A DNA stretch of 64,000 nt from Leptasterias polaris. Taxonomy: Eukaryota; Echinodermata; Asteroidea; Forcipulatida; Asteriidae. The notes under the pieces are model-generated. The model saw only the letters and a program-made list of their open reading frames with translations, ran no database searches and was not told where the DNA came from. This document shows, piece after piece, positions 11,237-23,099 of the stretch. Each line of letters starts with the position of its first letter. The first letter of the stretch is position 1. A program made the position numbers and the translations under genes. Location: NCBI GenBank assembly GCA_037783415.1, contig JAZGTN010000009.1, positions 13,640,001 to 13,704,000 of the forward strand. Reading direction: 5' to 3'.

Positions 11237-12760
11237 CAAGTATCGTGTTTCTATATTATACCGGTCATTTTTTTTTAGCACATGGGAAAAAACCCATTAT
11301 GCTGTTGATGTTTGTGCTCCATGACAAAAATGTTCCTTGTCGAATAACAACAATTACACATGCAACCAATAAAGGTCTTCACCCATCAAAGCTCGAGTTT
11401 GATCGCCTTAAAATGGGAACCACTTCCTTGGAAGGTTTCCGGATACCAGGCTTATTATTAAGGACTCGGAGGAAGCAGATCTGAGTATTGAGCGAGTTGT
11501 GACATGAAGGAACCAGTTTTCGTTAGTCACGTGGTTGCTGGACGCCATTTTCGGTTCGATTGTATAGCAAAATCTAACGTGCAGTCTATTCCGGCATCCT
11601 GCGTGCACACAAGCGTTTAATGAGCCGAAAGTGGCTTCCAATGGAAAGTTGTAGCAACTATCAATACCAAGCTCTGAGGATAAGGTTCGATCTCCAACTC
11701 GGCTGAATCGAACCCAGAGTAGAAGCTTAAAAGATAACGAGCTCGACTTGTTCCCTGACTCTACCTCGTACTCTGGGATCGAACACTTGTCGTCTGACTC
11801 TTATTTTGATATTTCAGACTCGGGGCTCAGATATTGACTTAAAAATTGAGATATTATAACTCACTTGGACCCTTATGGACTCAAATCCAGCATACTTCAG
11901 TTCGCAAGAATAGCGAATGATATCGCCTGACTGCTTATCTGTCTGAAAATGAACAACTACTATTATCAGTCGTAGTAATCAAGTAGTGTATGATATAGAC
12001 CATTTAATCTGTGACATTACATGTTTACAAAAGAGTAACAATGCCTGGACTTCCTGATGGCACAAGTTGTACACAGCCCAGTGAAAGAATAAAATCTAAT
12101 CTTACACTGCTATAGGGATTGCACTGTCTGATTTTGTATCAACTTTTGATTTGAAGAAAGGGGCCACATCTTAACACTAGTTCAGCCGTTACTGTTATAG
12201 CTCTTGATGTATGTGGAAATTATGACACCAAATGTAAAGTTTTCCAAAAATTATTATAGAAAAGAGATTTAAAAACAAAACTGCATTGTTCCGGTCTCGG
12301 GGTTGGATTCGGAATTGGAATCGGATCAGCACTCCGGATCCGAGATTCGAGTTAGACTCGGAGTTTTAGTCGTCTCGTTTTTACTTAGAACTTTGAGTTT
12401 GAGACAATGCCAAAATTAAGGTTGACTCACAAATGGGATCAATAACACTTAATTGTATATACATAACACACACTGACCATTTACATACAAAGATATGAAC
12501 GTTAACTGCCTTTTCCAAGAAAAAGCGAAAAATAAATATGCGGTTAAGGGAGAGTTCCTTCTCAACAGAGCTCTGTTGCAGACAATTAATTGATTTTGAC
12601 AGTTAAATCAATCGATGACAAGGTAACTAGCTCATACGCACTGGTGTAACCTCAGGGGGCGGGGGACGCTCGGAACCTTTGCCTCCCTCCAAATGTGATT
12701 TTAAAAATGCACAAATGAAATATTCGATTCACAAAATATCCACCTTAATCTATGTCGGTG
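11237..12760. other. Intronic sequence with GACTCGG-type degenerate repeats
   Basis: Two patches, about 11655-11835 and 12285-12385, are built of degenerate units such as AACTCGG, GACTCGGAG, ATCGGATC and CCTGACTC. They look like decayed minisatellites of one origin. The 105-codon frame at 11167-11484 overlaps a MITE end and has no domain. Confidence 0.4.
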
Positions 12761-12975
12761 CCCCGCTCGCTCCCCCAAAACAGAATAAGAATAATAAAAT
12801 TAATATCAATAACAATAACATATATTATGTAAAAATGAAATTGAAAATAAATAAAAACTAACTACAATTAAATAAATAAATAAATAAAATAAACAAATAA
12901 ATAAACAAAAAATTAAAAAATAATTAAATAAACAACAAAAATAAATAAATAAATAAAGATAAATAAAAAATTAAC
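12761..12975. repeat. AT-rich low-complexity tract, (AAAT)n
   Basis: About 190 bases are almost only A and T, dominated by AAAT/AATA units with interspersed AAC. Confidence 0.85.
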
Positions 12976-13949
12976 AATAGGGAAAAACTCCCTCATTACG
13001 CCAATTTTTGTATGGCTGCTCGAGCATTTATTATATATTTTTTGTAAAACTTGTAAGCAGTAAAGAAAATATGTTTTGCTGTTATGAAAGCATTGCCAAT
13101 ACGACGAGCTGGACAAGCTGGACATTTAGTATAAATCAGTACAGCCTTATATGACATATAGTATAGCCTTCTGTTAAACTTTACCAACTATAAGTGCAAT
13201 CATGAAATGGCAAAAGTAACACATTTACATACACAGCATATTTTAATTTGTCACGAAGCTCCTATAATGAAGTCCCTGCGTACAAATTAAAAAAACTGCA
13301 GTTTGCATAGTTCTATGACTTGGGTACTTAATTATGGGAACAATATAACTTGCCCCAAAACAGCAAGTTTCCCCGCCAGCTAAACTTTACATTGATTTAT
13401 TTTCAAGCTAATGATGCACAGAAATTAGAAATATAATAATCAGGAAAGCAATGACATCGATGGCTGCTGCCAGTCGCCATGGGACCATTTCCTGTCCCGT
13501 GATAAGTTCATCTTAAAGGGAAAACATAGGTTTTCCCGGTCAGTCACACCACAAATCTTTTAAATTCCAGTAAAGTTCATAATACGCATTTTCCCCAAAT
13601 TCGATCAGACTATATAGGGTTTAGCAACTTTTGCATTCAATTTCGTTTTCGTGCACACATGATTTCGTTACTGTCATTCGGGTTCATTTTATTCAATCTA
13701 GTTCATTTATAGGCATTCAACAATACCACATTGTCACCATTCTTCAGTTGAAACAGGGCTCAAAGGTCGTGGGAAGTATGGGCTTGTAGCTTGTAGCTTT
13801 TACTGGACCAACATTCTTACAAGACCATAAATCAAAATGAGAACAGAACTGTCAGCAGAAAATTTATCTCATTTGTCTTTTGGTTAAGTATCTTTCGATA
13901 CTCACAATAATTGACAGATATTAATCAGACTCAAAGTCAACATTTGAAC
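12976..13949. other. Intronic sequence, nothing recognised
   Basis: No repeat family, gene or strong regulatory signal was recognised. Confidence 0.4.
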
Positions 13950-14329
13950 ACAATGGACCCTTCCCATGAAATATGCTAATTACATTCACGCATGCGTACA
14001 GACCCTGCTGGTTGGCAAACGCCATAGAGTTGTGCACTAAGTAGACGCACAAGCGCGTCTGCGTCACGCCACCATCAGCCCCACACAAAAAGGGGCAATG
14101 TTCCATCATTTTGCCAACCAGGGCTCGATTTCACAAAGCACTAAGATTCATCTTAAGATGAGTTATCAGTATTACCATAGTGACTTGTATTGTGACATCA
14201 CACTTTGCTTAACAAATAGGATTGATTAGCAGTTAAGATCAATCCTAACTCTTTGTGAAATCGAGCCCTGGAGTGTAAGTGCGCACGCGTGATGTGCAAT
14301 TTAAATATTTCATGGGAAGGGTCTATTGT
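13950..14329. mobile_element. MITE with ACAATAGACCCTTCCC termini, host of a nested MITE
   Basis: The left end reads ACAATGGACCCTTCCCATG and the right end is its inverse, CATGGGAAGGGTCTATTGT. Inside both ends lie further inverted matches around CACGCATGCG / CGCACGCGTG. A second element (14118-14271) sits near its middle. No clear target duplication was seen. Confidence 0.75.
14118..14271. mobile_element. 154-bp MITE with CCAGGGCTCGATTTCACAAAG termini, nested
   Basis: Perfect inverted ends of about 21 bp (CCAGGGCTCG... / ...CGAGCCCTGG). It contains GTGACATCACACTTTGCTTA, which recurs in a decayed copy at 30185-30318. The CAGGG terminus suggests hAT-like origin, but no 8-bp target duplication is visible. 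Confidence 0.85.
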
Positions 14330-15131
14330 ATTTACAAAATATTTATATTATATATTGTACACATTGTGGTATTTCTGTTCATTTGAAAAACACAAGACTC
14401 ATCCAGTAGTGGGTTAACTGGCCTGACACTAAATTCACTGGTCTTGGGCATATAGTCCAGTGTAAATTACAAGCCCTCTACGATATTTACAGCCTATGAA
14501 ATCGAATGATTAACCAGCTTCTTGCTGCTGTCTGTTTTTGTTTTTTGTTTTTTTTAAATGAGATATCGCCTAACTCACAAGGCCACGGACGGCCACTCAA
14601 GGTGAGGGCTACACATAACTGATTTGGGCTATCAACCCAAATCAATTGACACCAGGGGCACGTTGCCTCCTACTCCTGGGGCTGAAACAGGGTTACCCCC
14701 TTCACAGTCCTTAAGGATGTAGGCATGGGTATCATCCACTAGGAGCCTGTCTGGTAGAGCAGAATGCACTACCTTCCCAACTTTTTGCGAACCTGAACGA
14801 TCTTTGCGACCGAATGAATTTGAATGATCTCATCTGACCATTGAATGTAAATGTTTAAATTTATTTACTCCTGATTAGACGGAGTAAGTATGTTTCAAAC
14901 GAAGTTTGAATGAACCAGGTATATTTAATTGAATGTCTTTTAGAAGACAATGTTTGTTTTATTCTCAAGTTTTTGATATACAACACATTTAGTCAAATAT
15001 GAGGGAATTATTACTACATTTATAGACACGTTTTAGTACAAACAACTAACAACAGTCTTGTTAATGAAATCTGTTCACGTTCTCACGTGCTTATTTCAAT
15101 CGCTGCAGTCCAATTGAGCAACACTATTTAA
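14330..15131. other. Intronic sequence, nothing recognised
   Basis: A T run near 14540 and a short GC-richer patch at 14580-14770 were noted; neither could be assigned. Confidence 0.4.
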
Positions 15132-15489
15132 AGGCCCTGTCGTACACTATTGGTAAGATCGAAAAACACAAATGTTCACAGATTCACACATAACTTACAT
15201 GATTTAAAGTAAGTAATGGTAGAAAGGGTTCCTTAAAATATTTCTGCCTAAAATGCTATCGTTTCTGAGAAATGAGTAAAACAATAGTTTTTATCGCGCG
15301 CGATAATAAACTCGATGTTTGAAAAACAGAAAACACATAAGGTCTCTTTTCACTATTTTCTCGTAACCTCGATGACCAATTGAGCTCAAATTTTCACATG
15401 TTTGTTATTTCATGTATGTGGTTGATTACACAAAACATGAACACTGTCTGTGATTATTTTGTCAGCTCTACCAATCCTGTATAATACCT
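15132..15489 (+). mobile_element. MITE family B copy with TTAA on both sides
   Basis: TTAA flanks the element at 15128-15131 and 15490-15493. The left end is AGGCCCTGTCGTACACTATT and the right is ACCAATCCTGTATAATACCT. Its centre carries a perfect 16-bp palindrome, TTATCGCG|CGCGATAA, at 15291-15306. Landmarks CTCGTAACCTCGATGACCAA and TTTCACATGTTTGTTATTTC place it in family B. Confidence 0.8.
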
Positions 15490-16546
15490 TTAAGAAGGGT
15501 CATTGTGCACACCATTCTTCGCGCATTTAAAAGCTTTTCAGTTTGGATTATTTCTCTTGAGGCTTGGCACTGATATTGGCTTTATAATCAACGAGCTCTT
15601 GGATTGAAACTAATGAAACGAATTATTTTTTCAAACAATACTTGCAAATCAATTATTACATTTGAGATAGTGCTTATGCATAGACGAAATTATACAGAAA
15701 GATGTGGAAGTCATTAGTTGAAACAGTGTCTGCCTGCTGACAAAACAAGTGACAAAACTGTCACGGTATTTTCACAAGAACGTCAATGGCGAGTTGACAG
15801 CGGGTACCAACCGTATCTCTGGTAGCAGCATTTACGAACGGGCACCACCCCTCAGAAACATGAGAAACGAATCGTTTCTCGGATGTTTTGGGGTGAACAT
15901 TTTTCCAAACCATTATATACTTTGAAGGAATCCTCTCTCAAAATAGTTTGCTCTGCTTCTCACCAAAGAAGTTTTTTATGTTCAATATGTGTTTTAACAT
16001 TTACCAGTCTGGGACGTAATACCTTTAAACCATACGTTTTATTCTTGTATGTCAGCTTCATTCCATCATGTACAGAAATCAACCCAGACCTACAAAAGCC
16101 GTATAATGTACACGATACCTCGAACTGTATCCGTTCTGCGTGTAAGATAACGTCGCCGAACTTCGGGATATCCGGTGACATTTCTATTTAATACGACTGT
16201 CAAAGTCGATATTGTTTTAAGTCCCTGCTATTTCCTTGTTCTTCCCATTGCGAACTGTGTGAATCTAATCGAAAACTATGGAAAGTCAGCTATCGGATGG
16301 AGTGAGTTTCATAGCATTTGACACGGTTTGGATCGATCTTTGAGAGTGATGAAAAGCGCATATGAGGACGTGCTCGACCCTCAAACTTGGATTGCCATAA
16401 TATTTACAGAACAAGAATTTTGCTTTTAAAAAAATATATATTTGAGCATGTTGAATTCGATATGGGTCGATTCATGAGAAACATTTTTAAATTCGCGAAC
16501 GATTACCGATTTCCATTTTAATTTTCAACGAGTAAACAATCGTTAA
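15490..16546. other. Intronic sequence containing a family C repeat
   Basis: About 15720-16065 aligns in order with 50060-50390 (GGGTACCAACCGTATCTCTGG, GAGAAAC palindrome, CTCACCAAAG) and in part with 19510-19620. A palindrome GAGAAACGA-A-TCGTTTCTC is at 15862-15880. The 102-codon frame at 15883-16191 lies in this repeat and is not a gene. Confidence 0.6.
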
Positions 16547-16933
16547 AGGCACAGTACACGTTTGGTAATGACTCTGAAAATTAATGGCAATAAAAACTTA
16601 CTTGGTTAGAAGTACAGCAGCTTTGGGTAGTATAATGAATTTTGAGAAACTTTTAACTTCGAAGTACTACGGTTACGGAAAAATATATCACTTTTTATTC
16701 CCCAAAATTTGAATCTGAGAAGCGTTTCTGTCAGAAACGCTTCTCAGACTGTTTATTCCTATGGGGAATATTCTTCCTGCGTGGAAATATTCGCTCTGGT
16801 TTTTCGGTGATATCTCAAAAACGAGACCCCTTTTGAAGTGAAATTTTCACAGGTTAGTTTTATTGTATGTACCTACATTTATATAGGATTAACACAATCA
16901 GTAGGCTCCAATTACCAAACGTATGCAGCACCT
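16547..16933 (+). mobile_element. MITE family D copy, TTAA-flanked
   Basis: TTAA flanks at 16543-16546 and 16934-16937. Ends AGGCACAGTACACGTTTGG and CCAAACGTATGCAGCACCT are inverted relatives of the family A ends. The centre is a 17-bp-arm hairpin with a one-base loop (16714-16730 / 16732-16748). A reversed, decayed copy is at about 51520-51901. Confidence 0.9.
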
Positions 16934-16937
16934 TTAA

Positions 16938-17147
16938 CCGAAGTGCAATTATAGACCTATCAATTAAAGATACATAAATACATAGATTGATGAAAACATA
17001 CTTGAACAAACTGACGCCATTCATCCCAACAAACAAACAGAACAGAAAATGCTAAACAACTATTAAGAAAACATTGGCAATACTATAAAAAAAATTATGA
17101 CAAAATGTTCAATAAGATAAACTTAAGCACGCGGAAAACAATTGTAA
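16938..17147. other. Short AT-rich linker
   Basis: No feature was recognised between two MITEs. Confidence 0.4.
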
Positions 17148-17445
17148 TGATTGTCAAAGACCAGCCATTTTTGTGACCCAACATTATAGGGTCTACATGA
17201 AATAATAAACTTGTGAAAGTTTAAGCTCAATCGGTTATCTGGGTCACAAGAAAATAGTGAAAAGATCAAAAAAAATTTAAAACTTCGTATTTCGGATTCG
17301 CGAGATCAAAACCAGTCGTTTTTCTTCAGTTCTCCTAAACTTATGTATTCCAGGAAAGAATTTTTTTAAAGGGAAGTTTTCTACCAGGACCATCTTTATA
17401 CCATTAAATATGTGCACGCTCACGCTTATTTCAAACATTTTTAAA
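17148..17445 (-). mobile_element. MITE family B copy, reverse orientation
   Basis: Reads TTGTCAAAGACCAG at the left, GTGAAAGTTTAAGCTCAATC, then GGACCATCTTTATACCAT at the right: the minus-strand order of family B. Ends are decayed and boundaries approximate. Confidence 0.7.
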
Positions 17446-18330
17446 AACCTTTTTTTTGGGGGGGTTCCAACGCACATTGCTTTAACTTGTAAAAGGAAGC
17501 AAAAACCCAGAGAGATTTGCCGAGTATCACTGGCTCAATTGACAAAATGAATATCAGTCAAATTTGGATGCCAGTACGAGAGTATTTGTGACTTTGCATG
17601 ACATGTTTGACAGGGCCCCGCCTCCTGTTTTCAACCGCAAAGCCAGACCACTCCACGGAACGGTCATCAGACAGTGTTGTGTCAAAGGTCAACTCCAATT
17701 AACCCCGTAATTATTATATTAAAACACCCGGATTCGTCCCCCTTCTCCTCCCGTGATTAGGACATCCTCGGCCCAGCTTCATAACCTAAATATAACCCCC
17801 ACCCCCAGTCGAGGACCTTTCACGCGGTAGCACTGGTGGAGTTTCTTAATTGCTAACCGGTATCCGGCCCGGGCTAATTATAGCAATGAAGCAGCAGAAA
17901 AGACCGGAGGAGAAGGGGGGCTCTCGAGTATAGGCTCGTCTCCGGGTGAAGTTCCCGGGGCTCACGGTGGGACGGGCATTTATCCGCGCAGGGTAAATTG
18001 GCTTGGATGGTACCCGTGTTTTTAGTGCTGATAGCGGTCCAGTTACGCATTGCACTTGGTTATTAGACGTGGCAGGTAGCTTGGACTGTACTGCTCTAGT
18101 CACAGTGTATAAAATAGGAAATACATTTTTCTCTCTCCAGTGGGGGAGGGGGTTAGTGGCGAAGGGGGATAAGGGAAACCAGCAATGATATATCTGGTTT
18201 TCTATACATTTAGCAATCTGATATGTGCCACGGATCGCTCAGTCACTTGCAGAGTCGATTAGTTAAATCATCGATCAAGCTTTATAAGCACTAACATGAA
18301 TAAAATGGTTAACCGTCAGTGATGATTTTA
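17446..18330. promoter_or_regulatory. GC-richer island, candidate enhancer
   Basis: About 17590-18110 is non-repetitive and GC-richer than its surroundings. It holds a nuclear-receptor-type TCAAAGGTCA (17682-17691), several homeodomain TAATTA/TAATTG cores, and C-rich tracts. The two opposed frames at 17846-18188 are shadows of the base composition. Function is inferred from composition and motifs only. Confidence 0.3.
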
Positions 18331-18560
18331 CAAAATTGATAAGGTTGAACATATTAAAATGTACACAGAATTGCACATACAAGGTAATACTATATAGTGA
18401 TGGAAACTTCCTTTAAAAAGATTTTTACCTGATTTTTTGTCGTTGATCATAACAATTACTTAGTTTTAACCTCGCGAGACAATACATTAAAGTTCACATG
18501 TGAAAGTTTCAGTTGAATACGATGTCTGTACTTCTTGAGAATAAGAAAAAGAATATTAAG
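18331..18560 (+). mobile_element. Truncated family B left part followed by family C fragment
   Basis: AAGGTTGAACATATTAAAATG, CAGAATTGCACATACAAGG and GTGATGGAAACTTCC match the left half of family B. CACATGTGAAAGTTTCAGTTG near 18500 matches family C at 50060. Both are fragments. Confidence 0.5.
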
Positions 18561-19696
18561 AACAGGGGGGGGGGGGGGCGGAAGGGGTAGCGCCACCAGC
18601 GCGCCACCTACGTTGAAAATAATCTCATTCGACCATCGCGACGTGGACTGGTCGAAGCTCCCCACGTACAAACGGATGTGTGTGTATGCACAGTACACAC
18701 TATTTGAATTTACGGTTGCTCTCCGCTGCGTGCCGTTGAGACTGCCTGGACGAGTCCATTTTATCAGAGGGTATTGTTATCTTCAAATGTTGTAAATTCA
18801 CAAAATCTTTACACCAGAAAACATTTGTAAATTTTTTTTTTGCCTTGCCAACTGCTTCAGTAAATTAACTATTTAATAAACAACATATATTTAACCTAAA
18901 CGACATGTATAACATATCTGTTTAAGATGTGTATGTTGCCTCAGAATTACAATTACCTGCGGCAAATGTTCCCGTCCGTCAACAGAGATCGTTTGAACGC
19001 AAACTAAGTATTGGCGGGATCCATTCTCTCCAAAATAATCGTCAAATATCTAGAGGATGTACCGAGGGATTTTGATTAAACTTTCAGGAATGAAAGATCT
19101 ATTCCTAAATATTACGTTAATGGGAAAAAAATCAGAGGATGAACGATAATTTTTTTTACATTATGTCGATATTTGTAGCCATTTTAGGGGAGACCATTTG
19201 TAACGAAATTCCCACCTGGACCCATTCATACACGTTAGCCGCTGCAATAAACCAACGGAAAATTTTCGATAATATTTTTACGCACTTTATTTAAAATTAA
19301 GCATCTCAACAATTGAAAATACTCTTACAATATACACTGTTATGTTTTCAGTGCTGATAAAGTGAGAATTTTAACGGTATACATGGATTTCTTTTTGTTT
19401 TATAATGGTCATTACCTATTTTTAAAATGGAGTGTACCCAAACAGCGATCGCAAATGATTGCGCAACACCCCTTCCGCCCCCCCCCCCCCCCCTGATTAA
19501 GAAGTTAAATGTCACAGTATTCTCGTCAAGAACGTTGACTCCATCTACGTTTAGCTAGGTGACAGTGAGTACCAACCGCATCTCTGGCCATATTCAAACA
19601 GACACCACGGACTTTCAAAAGTCGACAACAGGCGATCTTTAAAAATTCAAATGTGACCACATACTTTTATTGCTTTCTAATTAACGGGGGTACTTC
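18561..19696. other. Intronic sequence with G and C runs
   Basis: A 14-base G run at 18565-18578 is followed by AGCGCCACC-type motifs. A 16-base C run is at 19478-19493. About 19510-19620 is a fragment of family C (GAGTACCAACCGCATCTCTGG). Confidence 0.45.
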
Positions 19697-20113
19697 AGAC
19701 GAAATAATTTCGCTCGTTTCGTAGCAAATGACTATCGCAGAACCACCTCAGTTTCAACACTAATTTCAAAACTAAACTGGGACTCACTACATACACGACG
19801 CCTCCTAGCTCAATCTACTATGGTTTATAAAATCCACTATCGCTTGGTCAACATCCTAATGCCACCAGTCATTTATCCATCGACATACTTCATCAGACAG
19901 GACCACCAGCTCAAATACACCATACCTGATGCATCCATTGACTCATACAAGTTCTCATTCTACCCACGCACAGTAAGGTTATGGAACCAGCTACCCTCAT
20001 CAGCAGTGTATGCTACATCTGTTGGTATACTTTCCAGAAGCCAGCCCTCCCAGCTCTGGGTGTTTTATAACGCCCAGCGCTGGCTCCATGCTTTTTACTT
20101 GCACCTTTACTAA
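19697..20113 (+). mobile_element. LINE reverse-transcriptase C-terminal remnant
   Basis: The frame opens after a TAA at 19682 and runs to TAA at 20111-20113. It encodes the tail end of a non-LTR retrotransposon ORF2: an ARFVANDY motif, TSVSTLISKLNWDSLHTRR, an MVYKIHYRLVNI segment and a FYPRTVRLWNQLP motif typical of the region after the reverse-transcriptase palm and thumb. Catalytic motifs are absent because the 5' part is missing. A foldback element (20110-20478) is inserted in its last codon; beyond the insert the frame stays open for about 18 codons. The exact LINE clade is not determined. Confidence 0.85.
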
Positions 20114-20478
20114 TAAGCCATTTGCGAGTTACATTTGAATAATGTCTGGTACAATGACTTGTTTAGTCACAAGTTACCGCTTAAATTTGAATTCCTCAGA
20201 CTATCGAGACAGTTGCTATGTCACATGATTAGGGGCAAGCTTTTGCTTAGTTACGTAAGAGACGGTGAACACCCATACACAATTCTGAATGGATGTGTAT
20301 GGCATAATGGTACCAGGGTTTGCTCATCTGGAGGTTGCTATACAAAAGCTTGCCCCTAATCATGTGACATAGCAACTGTCTCGATAGTCTGAGGAATTCA
20401 AATTTAAGCGGTAACTTGTGACTAAACAAGTCATTGTACCAGACATTATTCAAATGTAACTCGCAAATGGCTTATTAG
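20110..20478. mobile_element. 369-bp foldback element with TTTA target duplication
   Basis: Arms of about 136 bp (20110-20245 and 20343-20478) are almost perfect inverted repeats, starting CTAATAAGCC and ending GGCTTATTAG, around a 97-bp unique centre. TTTA occurs on both sides (20106-20109 and 20479-20482), the expected target-site duplication. It interrupts the LINE remnant. The very high arm identity suggests a recent insertion. Confidence 0.92.
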
Positions 20479-20557
20479 TTTATCATCACTTGCACAAAAT
20501 GACCAGTGACGTCACCTGGTGCACCATCACAGTATAGTTTCCTTCGAGAACTGCTAT

Positions 20558-20728
20558 AGACCTTATGCATATGACGTCATTTGAGTAGGGTGCCCTCGCC
20601 TAGAGGTCAAAAGGAAGATGTTCATTGGCCAGTCCTGTGCGCCGCGCGTACAAATCAACGCGTTTCCATTGTTTCATCATCAGTTTACCTCTAAGATGGC
20701 GGCTTGGTGACGTCAATGCATAAGGTTT
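20558..20728 (+). mobile_element. 171-bp MITE (family G), copy 2
   Basis: Almost identical to 7213-7383 and of the same length. It is flanked by AT at 20556-20557 and 20729-20730. The right terminus reads AAGGTTT instead of AAGGTCT. Confidence 0.9.
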
Positions 20729-21464
20729 ATAGGGATTACTCTGCTCAAGACTCAAGATGTTTACTACCATTACCATTATTTACAACAAGTAAGTTTTCTG
20801 ATGAAGATTACACAGTTTCTTTATGGTTTCATTACCGAGTATGACCGTACCTTTAAAGCACAATCCCTATATTCTCTTCAGTAAAAGTTAAGAAACCAAG
20901 CAGAAATCCACCTGCAATGTTGTGTCAAGGAAATGGTTTCCATAGATTACATGCCGAAAGGTTCTAAAGGCTTTTAACCACGGGCAGGAAACACGGTGAA
21001 GATTTTGTCTGTTTTTCCAACCCTTGCAAATAAAACTGGGATTTTCCCGGTGAAAATGTGCCCACGCTATGGGAAATAACCTAAAAAGATTTGGGTTCAC
21101 AGCCAAATAAAATCTTCTTCATCTGTCTGATTAAGATAATTTCATTTTGGAAGTTATCTGAGTATAAACTGCATTTTGGTCCTGTGTTTTTACGTTTTCC
21201 CACCTGACTGCTTCTGTTGCACTCTGGTTTCAGTCTCCCCACCATGGGCAGCGCGCCGTATCGATACCTCTCTTCACTCGCCCCTGGTAGGGATGTGGTG
21301 ACAACATCTCTGATTGGTATCTCAAAAATAACTGCTTTGCGTGCAAGCTTGTTAAAAACTTTCCAAGCGATTGTAAGGTGCTTTTAGGACGCCTATGCGC
21401 GTGTCAAACGCACGTATTTGTACGTGATTCGATTTCAATTGAACCATGTTTTTTTTACACGGCC
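20729..21464. other. Intronic sequence, nothing recognised
   Basis: No gene or known repeat was identified. A slightly GC-richer patch lies at 21190-21300. Confidence 0.4.
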
Positions 21465-21900
21465 ACCCTAAACTGCATACAGTTAGACATATCACATGAT
21501 CAAATGAGAATGAGAGGGGACCAGTTGCTCTTTGACTTGATGCCTATTTGGCGGGCAACCATTCATAATCGGGCGCGTGGAGCGGATCGACCACATTTCT
21601 AATATAAATGCGCCAGATTCTGGTACATTTTAATGAGCAAATTCCATGGGTTATGGGTGAGCAAGGCATGCTGGGGGAAAAATGGCGCGGCAATATCAAT
21701 CATCCCCCTGGGACGAGGTTGCCCTAAGCTGCATGCAGTTAGACATGTCACAAGACTCAAATAAACATGAGAGGGGACCATTTGCTCTATGACTTGATGC
21801 CTCTTTTGGGGACTTGTATAATATACTGGCACATTTTTGTTTACCAATTTAGTGGTTATTATATTAGCGAGCATCGCGAGCTGGGGAAAAAATGTATATT
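21465..21900 (+). repeat. Diverged tandem duplication, unit about 250 bp
   Basis: The first unit contains CTAAACTGCATACAGTTAGAC, GAGAGGGGACCAGTTGCTC and TTGACTTGATGCCT (21468-21545). The second repeats them in order with changes (21722-21802). Later parts also correspond: a GGCATGCTGGGGGAAAAA block (21665) and GCATCGCGAGCTGGGGAAAA (21872). The 131-codon minus frame over this region is not a gene. Confidence 0.75.
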
Positions 21901-22779
21901 TTGAAGACCGCACAAAAGCACTTAATAGTTGGATTGCAGGAACCGATGAGTGACATTGAATGTAAAGAAGAACTATGATTGAACATTGAACCAATTTATG
22001 TTTGTCTCACGGAGCGGGTCACTTTATTTGACGAGTGTTGATGAGTTGATTGAGAACAAGACGATTGGAATGAATGAAGGTGTTCTTCCAAAATCGATAA
22101 TTATTTGTAAAAACCACTGAGAAGCTATCGTTCTAAGTTGTTCTGTACTTCCTACTCCATCGATATGAGCATGAAGCCCATTATCAGTCAGGGATCCGAC
22201 AGGTAAAAAGACAGGAAAGTAAAGAGGTTTCCCCAAAAACATAGTGACTTTAGAATGTCTTCTCGAAACTGTGCATCCGGTGTACCAGTGACATGTGTTT
22301 ACGCAGTTACCGACCGCAAAGGGGTATTGGGCGGGGGTGAGGCTTCGGTTGAACCCTTGCAATCCACCGCAGTAACACCATCCTCCTCGGTAGGTTTCTG
22401 CAGTCAAAGGGGCCACTGTGTTCTCCCAATTTGTCTAAGTCTTTTAGATCGGAAGCTTATGGATGAAGTTTATTGTTTGGAATATGGGCTGACAGTGTGG
22501 TTGGCATGAGGTCAATCTATGTGACCCTATAACAAAATATCTATTTTAGTCTGTCCATTTTGTACACCGTGCTAGGCACTGTTGAACTATTCGAAAACGT
22601 CTGTTGTACATTATATTCGGATACATGTTTTAGCATAATCGATTGTATGTATAATCGACTATTTTTTGTATCTGAGATTTTACTCGTATAAAGTCGATGG
22701 TATCGACTTATCATTTTCCAAACAATGGTTTTTGCTTCAAGATGCGATACTTGATAATAAAACAATCACAAAGTTCATT
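21901..22779. other. Intronic sequence with an unexplained 130-codon minus frame
   Basis: A minus-strand open frame (22024-22416) includes a short Cys/Trp-rich stretch. I do not recognise a family, and its composition does not differ convincingly from intronic DNA. It may be chance. Confidence 0.3.
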
Positions 22780-22940
22780 GGTTGAAATGGGTGAAGTGTT
22801 TAACAAATAGCCTTGGAAGAAAGACTTTGCTAGGGTCGAAACGTCATGCCATTAATCATTTCTTAATATCATGTCCTTTTGGTTGATAAGCAGTTTGCAC
22901 CAGCTAATTCTGTTTCATGTTTAAAATGATTAAATTGTGT
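22780..22940 (+). repeat. Retroelement-like repeat with GCTAGGGTCGAAACGTC
   Basis: GGAAGAAAGACTTTGCTAGG, TCGAAACGTCATGCCATTA and CCTTTTGGTTGATAAGCAG occur in order, the reverse complement of 8190-8350. Confidence 0.6.
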
Positions 22941-23095
22941 TGTATAGTTAATGCACAGCTATATTAACTATTTCTGAAGGAAATGTTTCACAGAAGAAAA
23001 CAAACTGTTCTAGTTTAAACTTCATAATCAGTAACTTCTTAGATCAAAACTAAACAGTTGTGTTTGTGATCATTTACCAACCCTGTAAAATACCT
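22941..23095 (+). mobile_element. Right part of a family B-like MITE
   Basis: Ends TTTACCAACCCTGTAAAATA CCT before TTAA (23096-23099), matching the right end of the 15132-15489 copy. The left part was not delimited. Its TTAA is shared with the next element. Confidence 0.5.
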
Positions 23096-23099
23096 TTAA

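Noticed and set aside
21599..21994. Minus-strand 131-codon frame
   Set aside because: It lies across a diverged tandem duplication and shows no domain.
22024..22416. Minus-strand 130-codon frame with a Cys/Trp-rich stretch
   Set aside because: No family was recognised and there is no clear splice-site or composition support; kept only as a note in the region entry.
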